Shown piece after piece: positions 47,544-55,872 of a DNA stretch of 64,000 nucleotides. Each line of letters starts with the position of its first letter. The stretch's first letter is position 1. A program made the position numbers and the translations under genes. This stretch comes from Oscillospiraceae bacterium (GTDB lineage: Bacteria > Bacillota > Clostridia > Oscillospirales > Ruminococcaceae), in assembly GCA_020024285.1 (NCBI GenBank), contig JAHHTZ010000005.1, forward strand, positions 71,412-135,411, given 5' to 3'. The notes under the pieces were generated by a model, which had not been told where the DNA came from, did no database searches, and saw nothing but the letters and a program-made list of their open reading frames with translations.

Positions 47544-48881
47544 ATGAAATTGTACATTGATAATTTTGCAAAGATAAAAACGGCTGAAATTGTCGTGGAT
47601 GGGATCACCGTAATAGCAGGAGATAACGACACCGGAAAAAGCACCATCGGTAAGATTTTATTTTCTCTGTTTAACGCAATTTCAGGAATTGAGAGCCGGA
47701 TCGCAGAACAAAGAAAAATGGAAATCCACAATAAATGCCAAAAAATCATAAGGAATTATTTCTCAAACAATGCATACAGTCTGATTCCAAACCAGGAACG
47801 ATCTGCCTGGATGGTGGCAAGAAGCATCGGTGATAAATTAGATTTTCTGGGCAAAAATGCGGGGTATACAGAAGCGAATATCAGCAACACAGTCCAAGAG
47901 AGCTTGAACCTGCTGTACAAAGAATTCAATATAGAAGAGGAAGCCAAGCAGTTAGACACAGAGGGCGTTGTGGAGGAAGTTACACAAACGATTCAGGAAA
48001 TTTTGAATTTACCGGATGCACCAATCATTCGTGAAATTTTATCAAGGTATTTCCGAGAGGTGTTCCACAAACAAATTCAGCATGTAAACCATCCTGACGC
48101 AGACACCGAATTAAAACTGGAAATAAAGGATAAACAGATCGAGCTGGCATTTATGAATAATGAATGTGAGAGCTTTAGTACAGATATTGCACTGGAGCAC
48201 AAGGCAATTTATATTGATGATCCCTTTGTAGCAGATAAGATGAATCAGGAATCATTTTTCATGAATCTTTCCGACGACAGCCTGATGAACCAGACTTTAG
48301 CAAAATGGCTGCGAGGAAAAGGAGAAAAGAGCGATATCATAGATGGAGTGATCGGCAGCGTTTTGGCAAAAGAAAAACAATCTGCCATCTATGATCTGCT
48401 GCAGTCTGTAGTGCAGGGCACGATTATTCGCGATCAAACGGATGAGTTTTACCTAAAACGGGAGGGTATGAACCAAAATCTTTCCATTCAAAATCTCTCC
48501 ACAGGCTTAAAATCATTCCTCATCATACAAAGGCTGTTGGATGGTGTGATTGGGGAGAAGGATGTCCTGATCTTAGATGAGCCGGAGATCCATCTGCATC
48601 CACAGTGGCAGCTTATTTATGCAGAGCTGATCGTGCTGCTGCAAAAACAATTCGATCTGTCAATTTTGGTCACAACACACAGCCCGTATTTCTTGGATGC
48701 GATCAATTTATATTCCATCAAGCACGGGATCGATTCAAAAGTCAATTACTATTCAGCCTGCATGGATGAAGACGCTGTTAAAATGGAGAATGTGACAAAC
48801 GATTTGGAAGCAATCTATAAAAAGATGGCAGCTCCATTTGACATTCTGGATACACTTCGTTATGAATTACAAAATGAGTAG
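47544..48881 (+). CDS. AAA/ABC-type ATPase of a putative two-gene defence system
   Basis: The 445-residue protein has Walker A (AGDNDTGKST, residues 26-35), an ABC signature-like NLSTGLKSF (about 317-325), Walker B (VLILDEPEIHLHPQW) and the H-switch (VTTHSPYFLDA). It belongs to the AAA_21/SMC-like ATPases used in Septu, AbiL, PARIS and similar systems. It lacks a TOPRIM part. The next gene starts ten bases downstream and encodes a nuclease-like protein, so the two probably form one unit. Confidence 0.75.
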   Translation: MKLYIDNFAKIKTAEIVVDGITVIAGDNDTGKSTIGKILFSLFNAISGIESRIAEQRKMEIHNKCQKIIRNYFSNNAYSLIPNQERSAWMVARSIGDKLDFLGKNAGYTEANISNTVQESLNLLYKEFNIEEEAKQLDTEGVVEEVTQTIQEILNLPDAPIIREILSRYFREVFHKQIQHVNHPDADTELKLEIKDKQIELAFMNNECESFSTDIALEHKAIYIDDPFVADKMNQESFFMNLSDDSLMNQTLAKWLRGKGEKSDIIDGVIGSVLAKEKQSAIYDLLQSVVQGTIIRDQTDEFYLKREGMNQNLSIQNLSTGLKSFLIIQRLLDGVIGEKDVLILDEPEIHLHPQWQLIYAELIVLLQKQFDLSILVTTHSPYFLDAINLYSIKHGIDSKVNYYSACMDEDAVKMENVTNDLEAIYKKMAAPFDILDTLRYELQNE

Positions 48882-48890
48882 AGGGACAGT

Positions 48891-49490
48891 ATGAAACAGG
48901 AGATTATTGACCAATTGCATCCTATTTTGAAAAACAATATCTGCTCTATGAAAACAGCATCCTATGATGATAAAAATAAAATGTTCCTGTCGCAGAGCAG
49001 GATCAAGGTGATTCATTTTGACAACATCCCGAATGAGTACAGCAAAAGAAAACACTTGTCCATGACGCCAAAATCGAACGATGCACTTTATATTTCGGGC
49101 GACGATTGGTACTTTATCGAATTTAAGAATGGTCAGGTGAAAAAAGAGGACATCTTCCGAAAAATTTATGACAGCCTGATTATGCTGATCGAGCTAAAGA
49201 TCATTCCGGATCTCGATTTCTCCAGAAGCAACATCTGCTATATCCTGGTTTGCCATACCAATGATCAAGGCAATGCAGTTCAAAGCTCTGCAAGCAGAGC
49301 CAAAATTGCAAATGGCGTTAGATGCAACGCACATCAGTATAAAATGCTGTATGATACCCATAAATTCAAGGAATACCTGTTTCACGAGGTCCGCACCTGT
49401 GATCCGGATGAATTCCAGAGATATTTTATCGATGCAATGGAGCGGGCAGAAAACAGCGAAGATGCCAAGGATACTGTGGACATTCCTTAG
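48891..49490 (+). CDS. Putative PD-(D/E)XK nuclease partner of the ATPase
   Basis: The 199-residue protein has a plausible nuclease core: NDALYISGDDWYFIEFKNG holds a D followed by E77-x-K79, as in PD-(D/E)XK enzymes. The strand order around it fits that fold. It is followed by a helix (REIFRKIYDSL-like) and a Cys-containing end. I recognise no family. Its coupling to the ATPase is by distance (ten bases) and absence of a promoter between them. Confidence 0.5.
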   Translation: MKQEIIDQLHPILKNNICSMKTASYDDKNKMFLSQSRIKVIHFDNIPNEYSKRKHLSMTPKSNDALYISGDDWYFIEFKNGQVKKEDIFRKIYDSLIMLIELKIIPDLDFSRSNICYILVCHTNDQGNAVQSSASRAKIANGVRCNAHQYKMLYDTHKFKEYLFHEVRTCDPDEFQRYFIDAMERAENSEDAKDTVDIP

Positions 49491-49520
49491 ACACCGCATC
49501 CGCAAAGACACAAAGTTTAA

Positions 49521-49560
49521 GAGAGCAGCTTGTCCTATTCACAAGCTGCTCTCCTTTTTA
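49521..49560 (+). terminator. Terminator next to attR
   Basis: GAGAGCAGCTTGT / ACAAGCTGCTCTC with a seven-base loop runs into CTTTTTATT. It isolates the cargo from the cotJC fragment 24 bases downstream. Confidence 0.9.
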
Positions 49561-49583
49561 TTCGATACAGATATCATCTACGC

Positions 49584-49600
49584 ACAGAAGAACTGGCGCA
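49584..49600 (+). other. attR core of the prophage (17 bp)
   Basis: This is the exact second copy of ACAGAAGAACTGGCGCA; it is followed by T, giving CAT (His) in frame with cotJC. Confidence 0.93.
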
Positions 49601-50024
49601 TGTAGAAATGATCTGCGCCATTGTCTACCAGCTCACGCGCGATCTCACCGAAAAGGAGATCATCGACAGCGGGTTCGACACCTATTTTGTGGATCACACC
49701 ACCGGGATCTATCCCGTTGCCGCATCCGGGGTCCCGTTCTCGGCATCGACGTTTCAGTCGACCGGCGACATCATCGCCGATCTCAACGAGGACCTCGCTG
49801 CGGAGCAAAAGGCGCGCGTCACCTACGACAACATCCTGCGCCTTGTAGACGATGCGGATGTCCGCGATGTCATCAAGTTCCTGCGCGCAAGGGAGATCGT
49901 GCATTACCAGCGCTTCGGTGAAGCGCTCCAACTGACGCAGGATCGCCTCGACAGCAAGAACTTCTACGCCTTTAACCCATCCTTCGACAAAGACCCCGCC
50001 CCGCGTCCGCAGCCAAGACAGTAA
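49584..50024 (+). pseudogene. cotJC: cotJC 3' part (C-terminal 141 codons)
   Basis: This is the rest of the CotJC gene, starting in frame at the shared core. It reads HVEMICAIVYQLTRD, then IYPVAASGVPFSASTFQSTGD and IKFLRAREIVHYQRFGEALQ, all conserved in manganese-catalase-like CotJC proteins. The residues that complete the metal site (H of the first motif and E/H of REIVHYQRF) lie here. Without excision this part has no proper start and should be silent. With excision it joins the first 67 codons to give 208 residues. Confidence 0.93.
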
Positions 50025-50039
50025 AAGGAGGAACGCCAT

Positions 50040-50780
50040 ATGCCAAATCTCTATCTCAGTCCCTCCATGCAGGAATACAACAAATACGTCGGAGGGGGAA
50101 ACGAAGAATACTACATGAACCTTTTGGCGGATGACCTTGTGCCGTATCTCATCGCAAGCGGCATCTCCTACACAAGAAACGACCCCAACACCCAGACCCT
50201 CTCGCAGGTGATCCAGCAGTCGAACGCGGGGCAGTTCGACCTGCATCTTGCGCTTCATTCCAACGCCGCAGGCGAAGGAAAAGAGGGGACCGTGCGCGGG
50301 GTGGAGGTGTACTACAATCCACAAAACGAATGGTCGAAGAAGGCGGCGGAGTTCGTGGCGCAGGAGATGAAGAAGATCTACCCGGACCCGTCCCTTGTGA
50401 AGATCCTCCCGACCGACACACTGGCGGAGGTCCTCAAGGTCAATGCGCCCTCTGTTTTGGTGGAGGTGGGCTACCACGACAACGAGCAGGATGCCCAATG
50501 GATTCGCAGCAATCTCCCGGAAATCGCCGGTGCGCTGGCAAAGGCGGTCACTGCTTATTTTGGAATCCCGTGCGTCGCACCGCAGATCATTCGCCGCGCC
50601 ACCGTCCACACGGGCGGCGCAAACCTGCATCTGCGCAAGTTCCCGTCCACGCAGTCCGAAAGCCTCGCCCTCATGCCAAACGGCAGCAAGGTGATCGTCT
50701 ATTCCCAAATCGGAAACGGCTGGAGTGTCGTCGGATACTGCGGAAAAATCGGCTATGCCGCAAGCGAATACCTCATCTGA
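50040..50780 (+). CDS. N-acetylmuramoyl-L-alanine amidase-like protein with SH3 domain
   Basis: The 246-residue product has an amidase_3-type fold: DLHLALHSNAAGEG with a zinc His, VLVEVGYHDNEQDAQWI with the catalytic Glu, and NEEYYMNLLADDL with an acidic ligand. The first canonical His motif (PGHGG) is replaced by LSPSMQEYN, as in several clostridial members. Residues from about 185 are an SH3-like repeat. It starts 15 bases after cotJC and ends before a terminator, so it may belong to the cotJ operon and act on the spore wall. Confidence 0.75.
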   Translation: MPNLYLSPSMQEYNKYVGGGNEEYYMNLLADDLVPYLIASGISYTRNDPNTQTLSQVIQQSNAGQFDLHLALHSNAAGEGKEGTVRGVEVYYNPQNEWSKKAAEFVAQEMKKIYPDPSLVKILPTDTLAEVLKVNAPSVLVEVGYHDNEQDAQWIRSNLPEIAGALAKAVTAYFGIPCVAPQIIRRATVHTGGANLHLRKFPSTQSESLALMPNGSKVIVYSQIGNGWSVVGYCGKIGYAASEYLI

Positions 50781-50805
50781 TCTCCTGCCATTGATTTTAT
50801 AGGAA

Positions 50806-50844
50806 AGAAGCGGTATCCGGGGTTTCCCCGGATACCGCTTCTTT
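50806..50844. terminator. Bidirectional terminator between converging genes
   Basis: AGAAGCGGTATCCGGGG / CCCCGGATACCGCTTCT forms a perfect stem with a three-base loop and T-runs on both sides. Confidence 0.92.
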
Positions 50845-50862
50845 TGGATACCAAGCTTCAAT

Positions 50863-51816
50863 TTAGATTTGATGCGATTCGTGCATGCCAAGAGTTTGGA
50901 TGTGATCCATCGGACCATACAATGCAATGATCTTCTGGTACTCATTTTCATCATAAAACCGGCATCGTCCTTCGCCGTATGCTTTTGCAGTTTCGAGCAT
51001 AAAACGCGCTGCTGTTTCTACATCGTTAAAGTGTGTTGCGCCGGATGCGCACCCCGGAACGATGGTTTCTGTCGTGATTGCCACGCCAACAACCGGTGCT
51101 TTGGTTGCGGTGGATGGCTGAAGAATGCTGTTGAGATGGTACAAGCCATTGCCGTATGGGGTAATGTCCTGCATGGACAGGGCAAATACGCATGGCAGCT
51201 CTCCGGTTACAATTTCCATTACAGAGAGGATATCCTCGCTGACGCGCAGGATGTAACCTTCCTTCACCGTTGGAGAAACCGCGATCCCTCGTTTGTTGCA
51301 GATCCGATTGCCTTTTGTAGTGTCAACGCAGAGGATCGCGTCCAGAGAATCGTCCACTTCCTCCCGATTCATCTCCGCCATGCTGACCGGGGAATCCATA
51401 AACGGAACCGGCTTGTGAGGCAGAGTCGGTGCATTGGGGCAAACATGAGTTGAGATAAAGACGTCCCCGTTCAGAGCATCGCCTCTCTGCCGCATACTGA
51501 GCAGCTCTGCTGCTGCACTCAAGGCTGCCAATGCTCCGTCACCGTCGGAAACAAAGCCTGTCACCTCCGGACGGGCACCAATGCCGCCCAATCTTCCCAG
51601 CAGACCGATCGTCGGTGTTGTTCCGCCGCTGGATTTTCCGTTCTTTCCGGGAACACGAACACGAACCATATCGGTGTATCCTTTGGCACCCTTGACCGGA
51701 TAGGTTTCCACGTCTGCGTTAGGATCGATTCCGATGAGATATTCCTTTACCTTCTCGCCGGATGCTTCTGCATGATCCAAAATATCATATAATTCCATCA
51801 AATGTTTCAAAACCAC
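50863..51816 (-). CDS. DUF1177 domain protein
   Basis: The 317-residue protein matches DUF1177: PTIGLLGRLGGIGARPEVTGFVSDGDG, the THVCPNAPTLPHKPVPFMDSPV segment and ALSMQDITPYGNGLYH. The fold resembles M20/M42-like hydrolases. It is the last gene of the LysR-linked operon, after an M20 peptidase, so a role in processing the same transported substrate is likely. The GTG start follows GGGAGG at eight bases. Confidence 0.85.
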   Translation of the reverse strand: MVLKHLMELYDILDHAEASGEKVKEYLIGIDPNADVETYPVKGAKGYTDMVRVRVPGKNGKSSGGTTPTIGLLGRLGGIGARPEVTGFVSDGDGALAALSAAAELLSMRQRGDALNGDVFISTHVCPNAPTLPHKPVPFMDSPVSMAEMNREEVDDSLDAILCVDTTKGNRICNKRGIAVSPTVKEGYILRVSEDILSVMEIVTGELPCVFALSMQDITPYGNGLYHLNSILQPSTATKAPVVGVAITTETIVPGCASGATHFNDVETAARFMLETAKAYGEGRCRFYDENEYQKIIALYGPMDHIQTLGMHESHQI

Positions 51817-51837
51817 TGCGGAGTCCTCCCTTTTGCT

Positions 51838-52980
51838 CTATTCTTCACAGAGAACGTCAAGACCGCTCATTGCCAAAAGTTTTACAGCGGTATGCAGCGC
51901 ACGCTTGCCTTCTTCGCCGCCGGCAGCTTTTGCGAACTCTCTGGTATGGGTTGCGATTCCTTCCTTCAAGCCGATATAAGCCTGGATCGCAGGGATCTCG
52001 TGCGTCACATTGCCAACATCAGTTGAGCCGATGCCCTGTGTCAGATCGCGCTCGATGTAAGGCTCATGAATGAGCTCCATATTGTTTCTGAAATAGGAAA
52101 CAAGCTTCTGATTGTTTCGTACTTCCTTCGTGATTTCATCCTTTTGCTGGATTTCCACGGTTGTGCCGGTACACAGTGCAGCGCCCTTTGCACAGTCCTC
52201 GATGATTTTAATTACTTCCTGCAAGTATTCAAATTCCAGTGCGCGAATATTGAACAGACAAACGGCATGGTCGGTGATGGTATTGTGTGCAGTGCCGCCC
52301 TCGGTGATGATGCCATGAACGCGGGTATAATCCTTAAAATGCAGTCTCATTGCATCAACAGCATTGAACATCTGGATCACACCGCTCAAAGCGTTTGCGC
52401 CTCTCCATGGGAATGCTGCTGCATGGGCTGGCTTGCCCTGGAATGTAAATTCCAGATTGACACTGGCAAAAGAAATATCGTCCGGAATGGTGGCATCGGT
52501 TGGATGCATGATCATTGCAGCATCCAGACCCTCAAAAGCGCCTTCACGCAGCATCAGGATCTTTCCGCCCACGCGTTCCTCTGCCGGGGTGCCGATCACC
52601 TTCAAAACGCCGCCCAGATTATTTTCCTGCATGATTTCTTTCAGTACAACGCCTGCACCTGCGGAGCTTGTACCAATGATATTGTGACCGCATCCGTGAC
52701 CGATCTCCGGAAGGGCATCATACTCTGCCATAAAGGCAATTTTTTTGCCGGGTTTTCCGGTGTCGTAAACAGCTTCAAATGAGGTCTCCAAACCGGCGAT
52801 CCCTTTTTTTACCTGAAAGCCGTTGTTTTCCAACAGGGTGCACAGTGCTTCCTGCCCCTTAAACTCGGTGAATGCCAGCTCCGGATTGTTGAAAATATGG
52901 GAGGAAACCTTCTCAAATTCTTCTTTGTGGGAAGCAGCGGATGCTTCGATGGCTTTTTTCATGGATTCTTTCGTATTCAT
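51838..52980 (-). CDS. M20-family metallopeptidase/amidohydrolase
   Basis: The 380-residue protein has M20D-type motifs: FNNPELAFTE-like start (IFNNPELAFTEFKGQ), MAEYDALPEIGHGCGHNI with metal His residues, and the lid domain with FTFQGKPAHAAAFPWRGANAL. Family members cleave amide bonds in small molecules such as aminobenzoyl-glutamate or acyl-amino acids. Downstream of DUF3100 transport genes and next to DUF1177, it probably hydrolyses an imported peptide-like compound. Confidence 0.9.
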   Translation of the reverse strand: MNTKESMKKAIEASAASHKEEFEKVSSHIFNNPELAFTEFKGQEALCTLLENNGFQVKKGIAGLETSFEAVYDTGKPGKKIAFMAEYDALPEIGHGCGHNIIGTSSAGAGVVLKEIMQENNLGGVLKVIGTPAEERVGGKILMLREGAFEGLDAAMIMHPTDATIPDDISFASVNLEFTFQGKPAHAAAFPWRGANALSGVIQMFNAVDAMRLHFKDYTRVHGIITEGGTAHNTITDHAVCLFNIRALEFEYLQEVIKIIEDCAKGAALCTGTTVEIQQKDEITKEVRNNQKLVSYFRNNMELIHEPYIERDLTQGIGSTDVGNVTHEIPAIQAYIGLKEGIATHTREFAKAAGGEEGKRALHTAVKLLAMSGLDVLCEE

Positions 52981-53019
52981 GGCATATCGCTCCTTTACTG
53001 AATAAATGATATTAGGTGA

Positions 53020-53487
53020 TTAAATGAGCTGTTTTGCGCTCAGGATGATCTGAGAAACCAGAGCAGAGAACCAGTAGGTGGAAGTCATTACAACAAAGGA
53101 AACAATAACGATCTTCCAACTGAGTTTTTTAAGAACACCAAGCTGTTCTCCAACGGAAATCCCGGCAAATGCCAGCAGAGGAAGTCCAACCAGACCGAAG
53201 TTCAGTTTTCCAACGGTGGACACGATAAAATCGGACAGGGGAGAAATGGGAAGTGTCAGGAAGAAGGAGATCAAGGTTGCCCACGCAAATCCGGGCAGGT
53301 TTGGATGCTTTACAACGTTTTTCAGGACGATTGACAGCACCACCATCAAAAAGCTGATTGCGCTTGCAATCACCAGCTCCTTAAGCGGGGTGTGCAGTGA
53401 AAACATCTGTACTGCACAAATAATGACATAAACAAACAGTACGATTTTTATTTGCTCCAGAATATTGGATACAGTTTCTTTCATGGT
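53020..53487 (-). CDS. Small integral membrane protein (partner of DUF3100 protein)
   Basis: The 155-residue product has four to five hydrophobic segments (about 12-30, 36-55, 64-85, 95-115 and 127-148). ATG 53487 follows AAAGGGGC; an upstream frame start at 53538 would overlap the previous gene. It lies five bases downstream of the DUF3100 gene. The pair behaves like a two-component permease. Confidence 0.75.
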   Translation of the reverse strand, partial: TMKETVSNILEQIKIVLFVYVIICAVQMFSLHTPLKELVIASAISFLMVVLSIVLKNVVKHPNLPGFAWATLISFFLTLPISPLSDFIVSTVGKLNFGLVGLPLLAFAGISVGEQLGVLKKLSWKIVIVSFVVMTSTYWFSALVSQIILSAKQLI

Positions 53488-53491
53488 ATGA

Positions 53492-54370
53492 TTAGCCCCT
53501 TTCCTGAGTTGAGGATTCTTCTTCCGCTTTTTTGCCAAACACTTTTACTCTCAAGTTTTCAATCGGTTTATGCAGCTTCTTGTACAGGAAGTTTGCCAGA
53601 GGAAGTGCAACAAACAGTTCCATGTAAACACCGGTGACAGAGGTCAGCAAGCCGCTTGTAGCAGAATATGCGAGGATTTCTTCTTCAAACTGCGGTGCAG
53701 CATTGACCAGAGCAGCTGTAGCAGCCTGCATCATCGAGGCACTTCCCATACCGGAAGCCATCGCAAGTGCAAACGGATGAAAACCGATCATCAAGCTGAC
53801 AGGAGCGAGAAAGGAGTAGAATAATGTGCCGAAAACGCTTCCGCTGATATAAGTACCCAATGTGCCGATGCCTTCTGAGGACTGTAAACCGTATTTATCA
53901 CCGATGATGCCCAGCGCAGTATCGCGGCACAGGGAGAAGGTGGAGCCGACAGAGCTTCTTCCCAACCCGATGAACAAAGCCAGTGGAAGTGCGATGAACA
54001 TGGTACCCAGGTTACCGAACTCCTGAAGGACCAATGCCAGTCCGGATTCAAATACAACGCCGATTTTCGGGCCGGCGCTGATACCGAACATGATACCAAG
54101 CGGATACAGTACGAGAGACAGCAGGAACGGTGCGCGCTCAATCTCTCTTTGTCCGATCAGCTTTTTGATTGCGGGGATCACTTTTCCAAGCAGATGCGGA
54201 GAGAGGAGAATACCAAGTAAAATTGCCCAGATCATGGTCATGATTTTTACTTCGATTCCCATAACGCTAAACTTGAGCGGACCGATTGCTTCAGCAATGA
54301 TACAAATAACCAGGGAAACCACCATACAGTTTATGGTACCTGTCCCGGCTTTTTTGTTTGTTTCTTCCAT
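53492..54370 (-). CDS. DUF3100 family membrane protein
   Basis: The 292-residue protein belongs to DUF3100: GPLKFSVMGIEVKIMTMIWAILLGILL near the start, then SAGPKIGVVFESGLALVLQEFGN and GLGRSSVGSTFSLCRDTALGIIGDKYG. It has about eight transmembrane segments. Members lie next to amidohydrolase genes and resemble an uptake permease. It opens the operon 54370-50863, controlled by the LysR-type gene upstream. Confidence 0.88.
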   Translation of the reverse strand: MEETNKKAGTGTINCMVVSLVICIIAEAIGPLKFSVMGIEVKIMTMIWAILLGILLSPHLLGKVIPAIKKLIGQREIERAPFLLSLVLYPLGIMFGISAGPKIGVVFESGLALVLQEFGNLGTMFIALPLALFIGLGRSSVGSTFSLCRDTALGIIGDKYGLQSSEGIGTLGTYISGSVFGTLFYSFLAPVSLMIGFHPFALAMASGMGSASMMQAATAALVNAAPQFEEEILAYSATSGLLTSVTGVYMELFVALPLANFLYKKLHKPIENLRVKVFGKKAEEESSTQERG

Positions 54371-54409
54371 TATAAATTTCCTCCTTTTTTTGTTGCTGAA
54401 TTCTTCCCC

Positions 54410-54476
54410 ATAGTATCATTCTGTTTTTTATCTGTCCAATAGATATATCGCACCGAATTGATAGCCAATCAGCTAT
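54410..54476 (-). promoter_or_regulatory. Operon promoter with LysR-type box
   Basis: On the minus strand TTGGAC (54439-54434) and TACTAT (54415-54410) are 18 bases apart. Upstream is ATAGC-N6-GCTAT (54461-54476), a dyad of LysR type (T-N11-A). Confidence 0.6.
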
Positions 54477-54568
54477 TATTTTGTCAAAATAGATTCATTT
54501 TTACGCGAATTCATTTTCTAAAAGACCAATTTGATTTGCGATAGAACATCGTGAAAAATTTGTAACAG

Positions 54569-54608
54569 AATTATGTATAAAACGCTTGTTTGCTTTTTAT
54601 ACATAATT
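54569..54608. other. AT-rich inverted repeat after the LysR gene
   Basis: AATTATGTATAAAA / TTTTATACATAATT forms a perfect 14-base dyad with a 12-base loop. It lacks GC and a U-run, so it is as likely an operator or attenuator as a terminator. Confidence 0.5.
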
Positions 54609-54629
54609 TCAGTGCTTTTTATCGAAAAA

Positions 54630-55499
54630 TCATCGATAATTTTCAAAATATTTTTGTGCATATGCGATGAACTCCAAGACGCCTTTGTTTTTATAGTAAT
54701 TTTCACGCCATTGCAGCTCGATAAAGCGCTCGCAGTTTAAGTCGGTGATGTGCAGGAGCTTGATCCCCTCATTGCTGACCGCCTTGCAGCCAACAAAACC
54801 TACCCCCATCCCGCTCTCGATCAACGACAGCAGCATCTGGGGAGAGTCACATTCGATGCTGATGTTGCGCTTGATCCCTACCTTTCGGCAGAAGGAATCG
54901 GTCAGGTGTCTGAAATTGTTGTCCGGGAGGCGATCGATAAAATTTTCATTTTCGACCTGTTTGAGCGAAATACTGTCGTATTGGCTCAGAGGATTGTTGA
55001 CGGAAACGCCTAACGCAATCTCCTCAGAAAAGAGGGTGATGCTGTTGACGGACTCGTCCTCGACCCAGGAGGAGGTGATCAAAAGGTCATACTCTCCATC
55101 TTTATTCCAGTTTTTATGTGTTTCATTCTGTATCAAGTAAAAGACGATGTTGGGATGCTTTTCGGCAAAATCGCAGATCAGATGTGTGGATAACTCGGCA
55201 ATTGCTGCAACACAAATGGCAATCTCATAGACACCGTCTTTCTCAAAGTTCTGAACCTCCTGAATGGAATAATCCAGCAGCTTGATGACCGTGCTGATAT
55301 TTTTGCGGAACAGCTTTCCGCAGTCATTGAGCTTGATGCCGCGCCCAACCCGGTCAAATAGGGGAACCCCCAGCTCCTCTTCCAGCTTTGTGATGCTCCT
55401 GCTCAGTACCGGCTGAGATACATTCAGATTCTGGGCAGCCTTTGTCATATGCTCGGTTTTTGCTACTTCCAACAAATAGCGTAATTGCAGCAATTCCAT
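54630..55499 (-). CDS. LysR-type transcriptional regulator
   Basis: The 289-residue protein starts with the LysR helix-turn-helix (MELLQLRYLLEVAKTEHMTKAAQNLNVSQPVLSRSI in pieces; residues 1-60) and has a periplasmic-binding-like effector domain after about 90. It is encoded on the same strand as, and just upstream of, the DUF3100-M20-DUF1177 operon and probably controls it with a metabolite of that pathway. A TATAAT at 55541-55536 on the minus strand may be its own promoter. Confidence 0.93.
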   Translation of the reverse strand: MELLQLRYLLEVAKTEHMTKAAQNLNVSQPVLSRSITKLEEELGVPLFDRVGRGIKLNDCGKLFRKNISTVIKLLDYSIQEVQNFEKDGVYEIAICVAAIAELSTHLICDFAEKHPNIVFYLIQNETHKNWNKDGEYDLLITSSWVEDESVNSITLFSEEIALGVSVNNPLSQYDSISLKQVENENFIDRLPDNNFRHLTDSFCRKVGIKRNISIECDSPQMLLSLIESGMGVGFVGCKAVSNEGIKLLHITDLNCERFIELQWRENYYKNKGVLEFIAYAQKYFENYR

Positions 55500-55801
55500 A
55501 CTGTTTTCACCTGTCCCTTTCCGTTGTACAGATTGATTATAGTTTGCTTTATATGCCTTATTTAAGAATAGTGACTTTTTTCGCAGAATTCAACTGATTT
55601 TATTGTTTCTTCCAATATAGCGCAAAGAAAGACGAAAGCGATTTCCTCCCGGAAAAATTTGTAGAAAATCATAATCCAAGCAGTCTTTTGATAGAAAAGC
55701 TGACAAAATCCCGCCCCGATGCCATGGAGAATCCAATCGAACCGTGTCAAAAAAAGCTCGAATCCCCTCGAACCCTGCGTCAAAATGAAGTGCACGTCCG
55801 T
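55500..55801. other. Intergenic region without a recognised gene
   Basis: This 300-base stretch between the LysR gene and the proline-rich protein has the LysR promoter at its left end and no frame with a binding site that I would support. Confidence 0.5.
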
Positions 55802-55829
55802 TTGACAGAAAAAGGCAAAGAGATAGAAT
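55802..55829 (+). promoter_or_regulatory. Promoter for the proline-rich membrane protein
   Basis: TTGACA (55802-55807) and TAGAAT (55824-55829) are 16 bases apart, 43 bases before the ATG. Confidence 0.7.
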
Positions 55830-55872
55830 GAATCTATAAAACAGCAGTTTCACAGAGAAAGGACGGATCGCC

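Larger units (their letters stand above)
4165..49600. mobile_element. Complete prophage of about 45.4 kb inserted in cotJC
   Basis: The element is bounded by the 17-bp repeats, with a serine recombinase gene ending 14 bases from the left core. It contains every expected module: lysogeny control, replication and partition, terminase, lambda-like head, P2-like contractile tail, lysis and an accessory cargo region. I found no broken structural gene, so it looks intact and potentially inducible. Removal between the cores restores cotJC without adding or losing bases. Confidence 0.95.
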
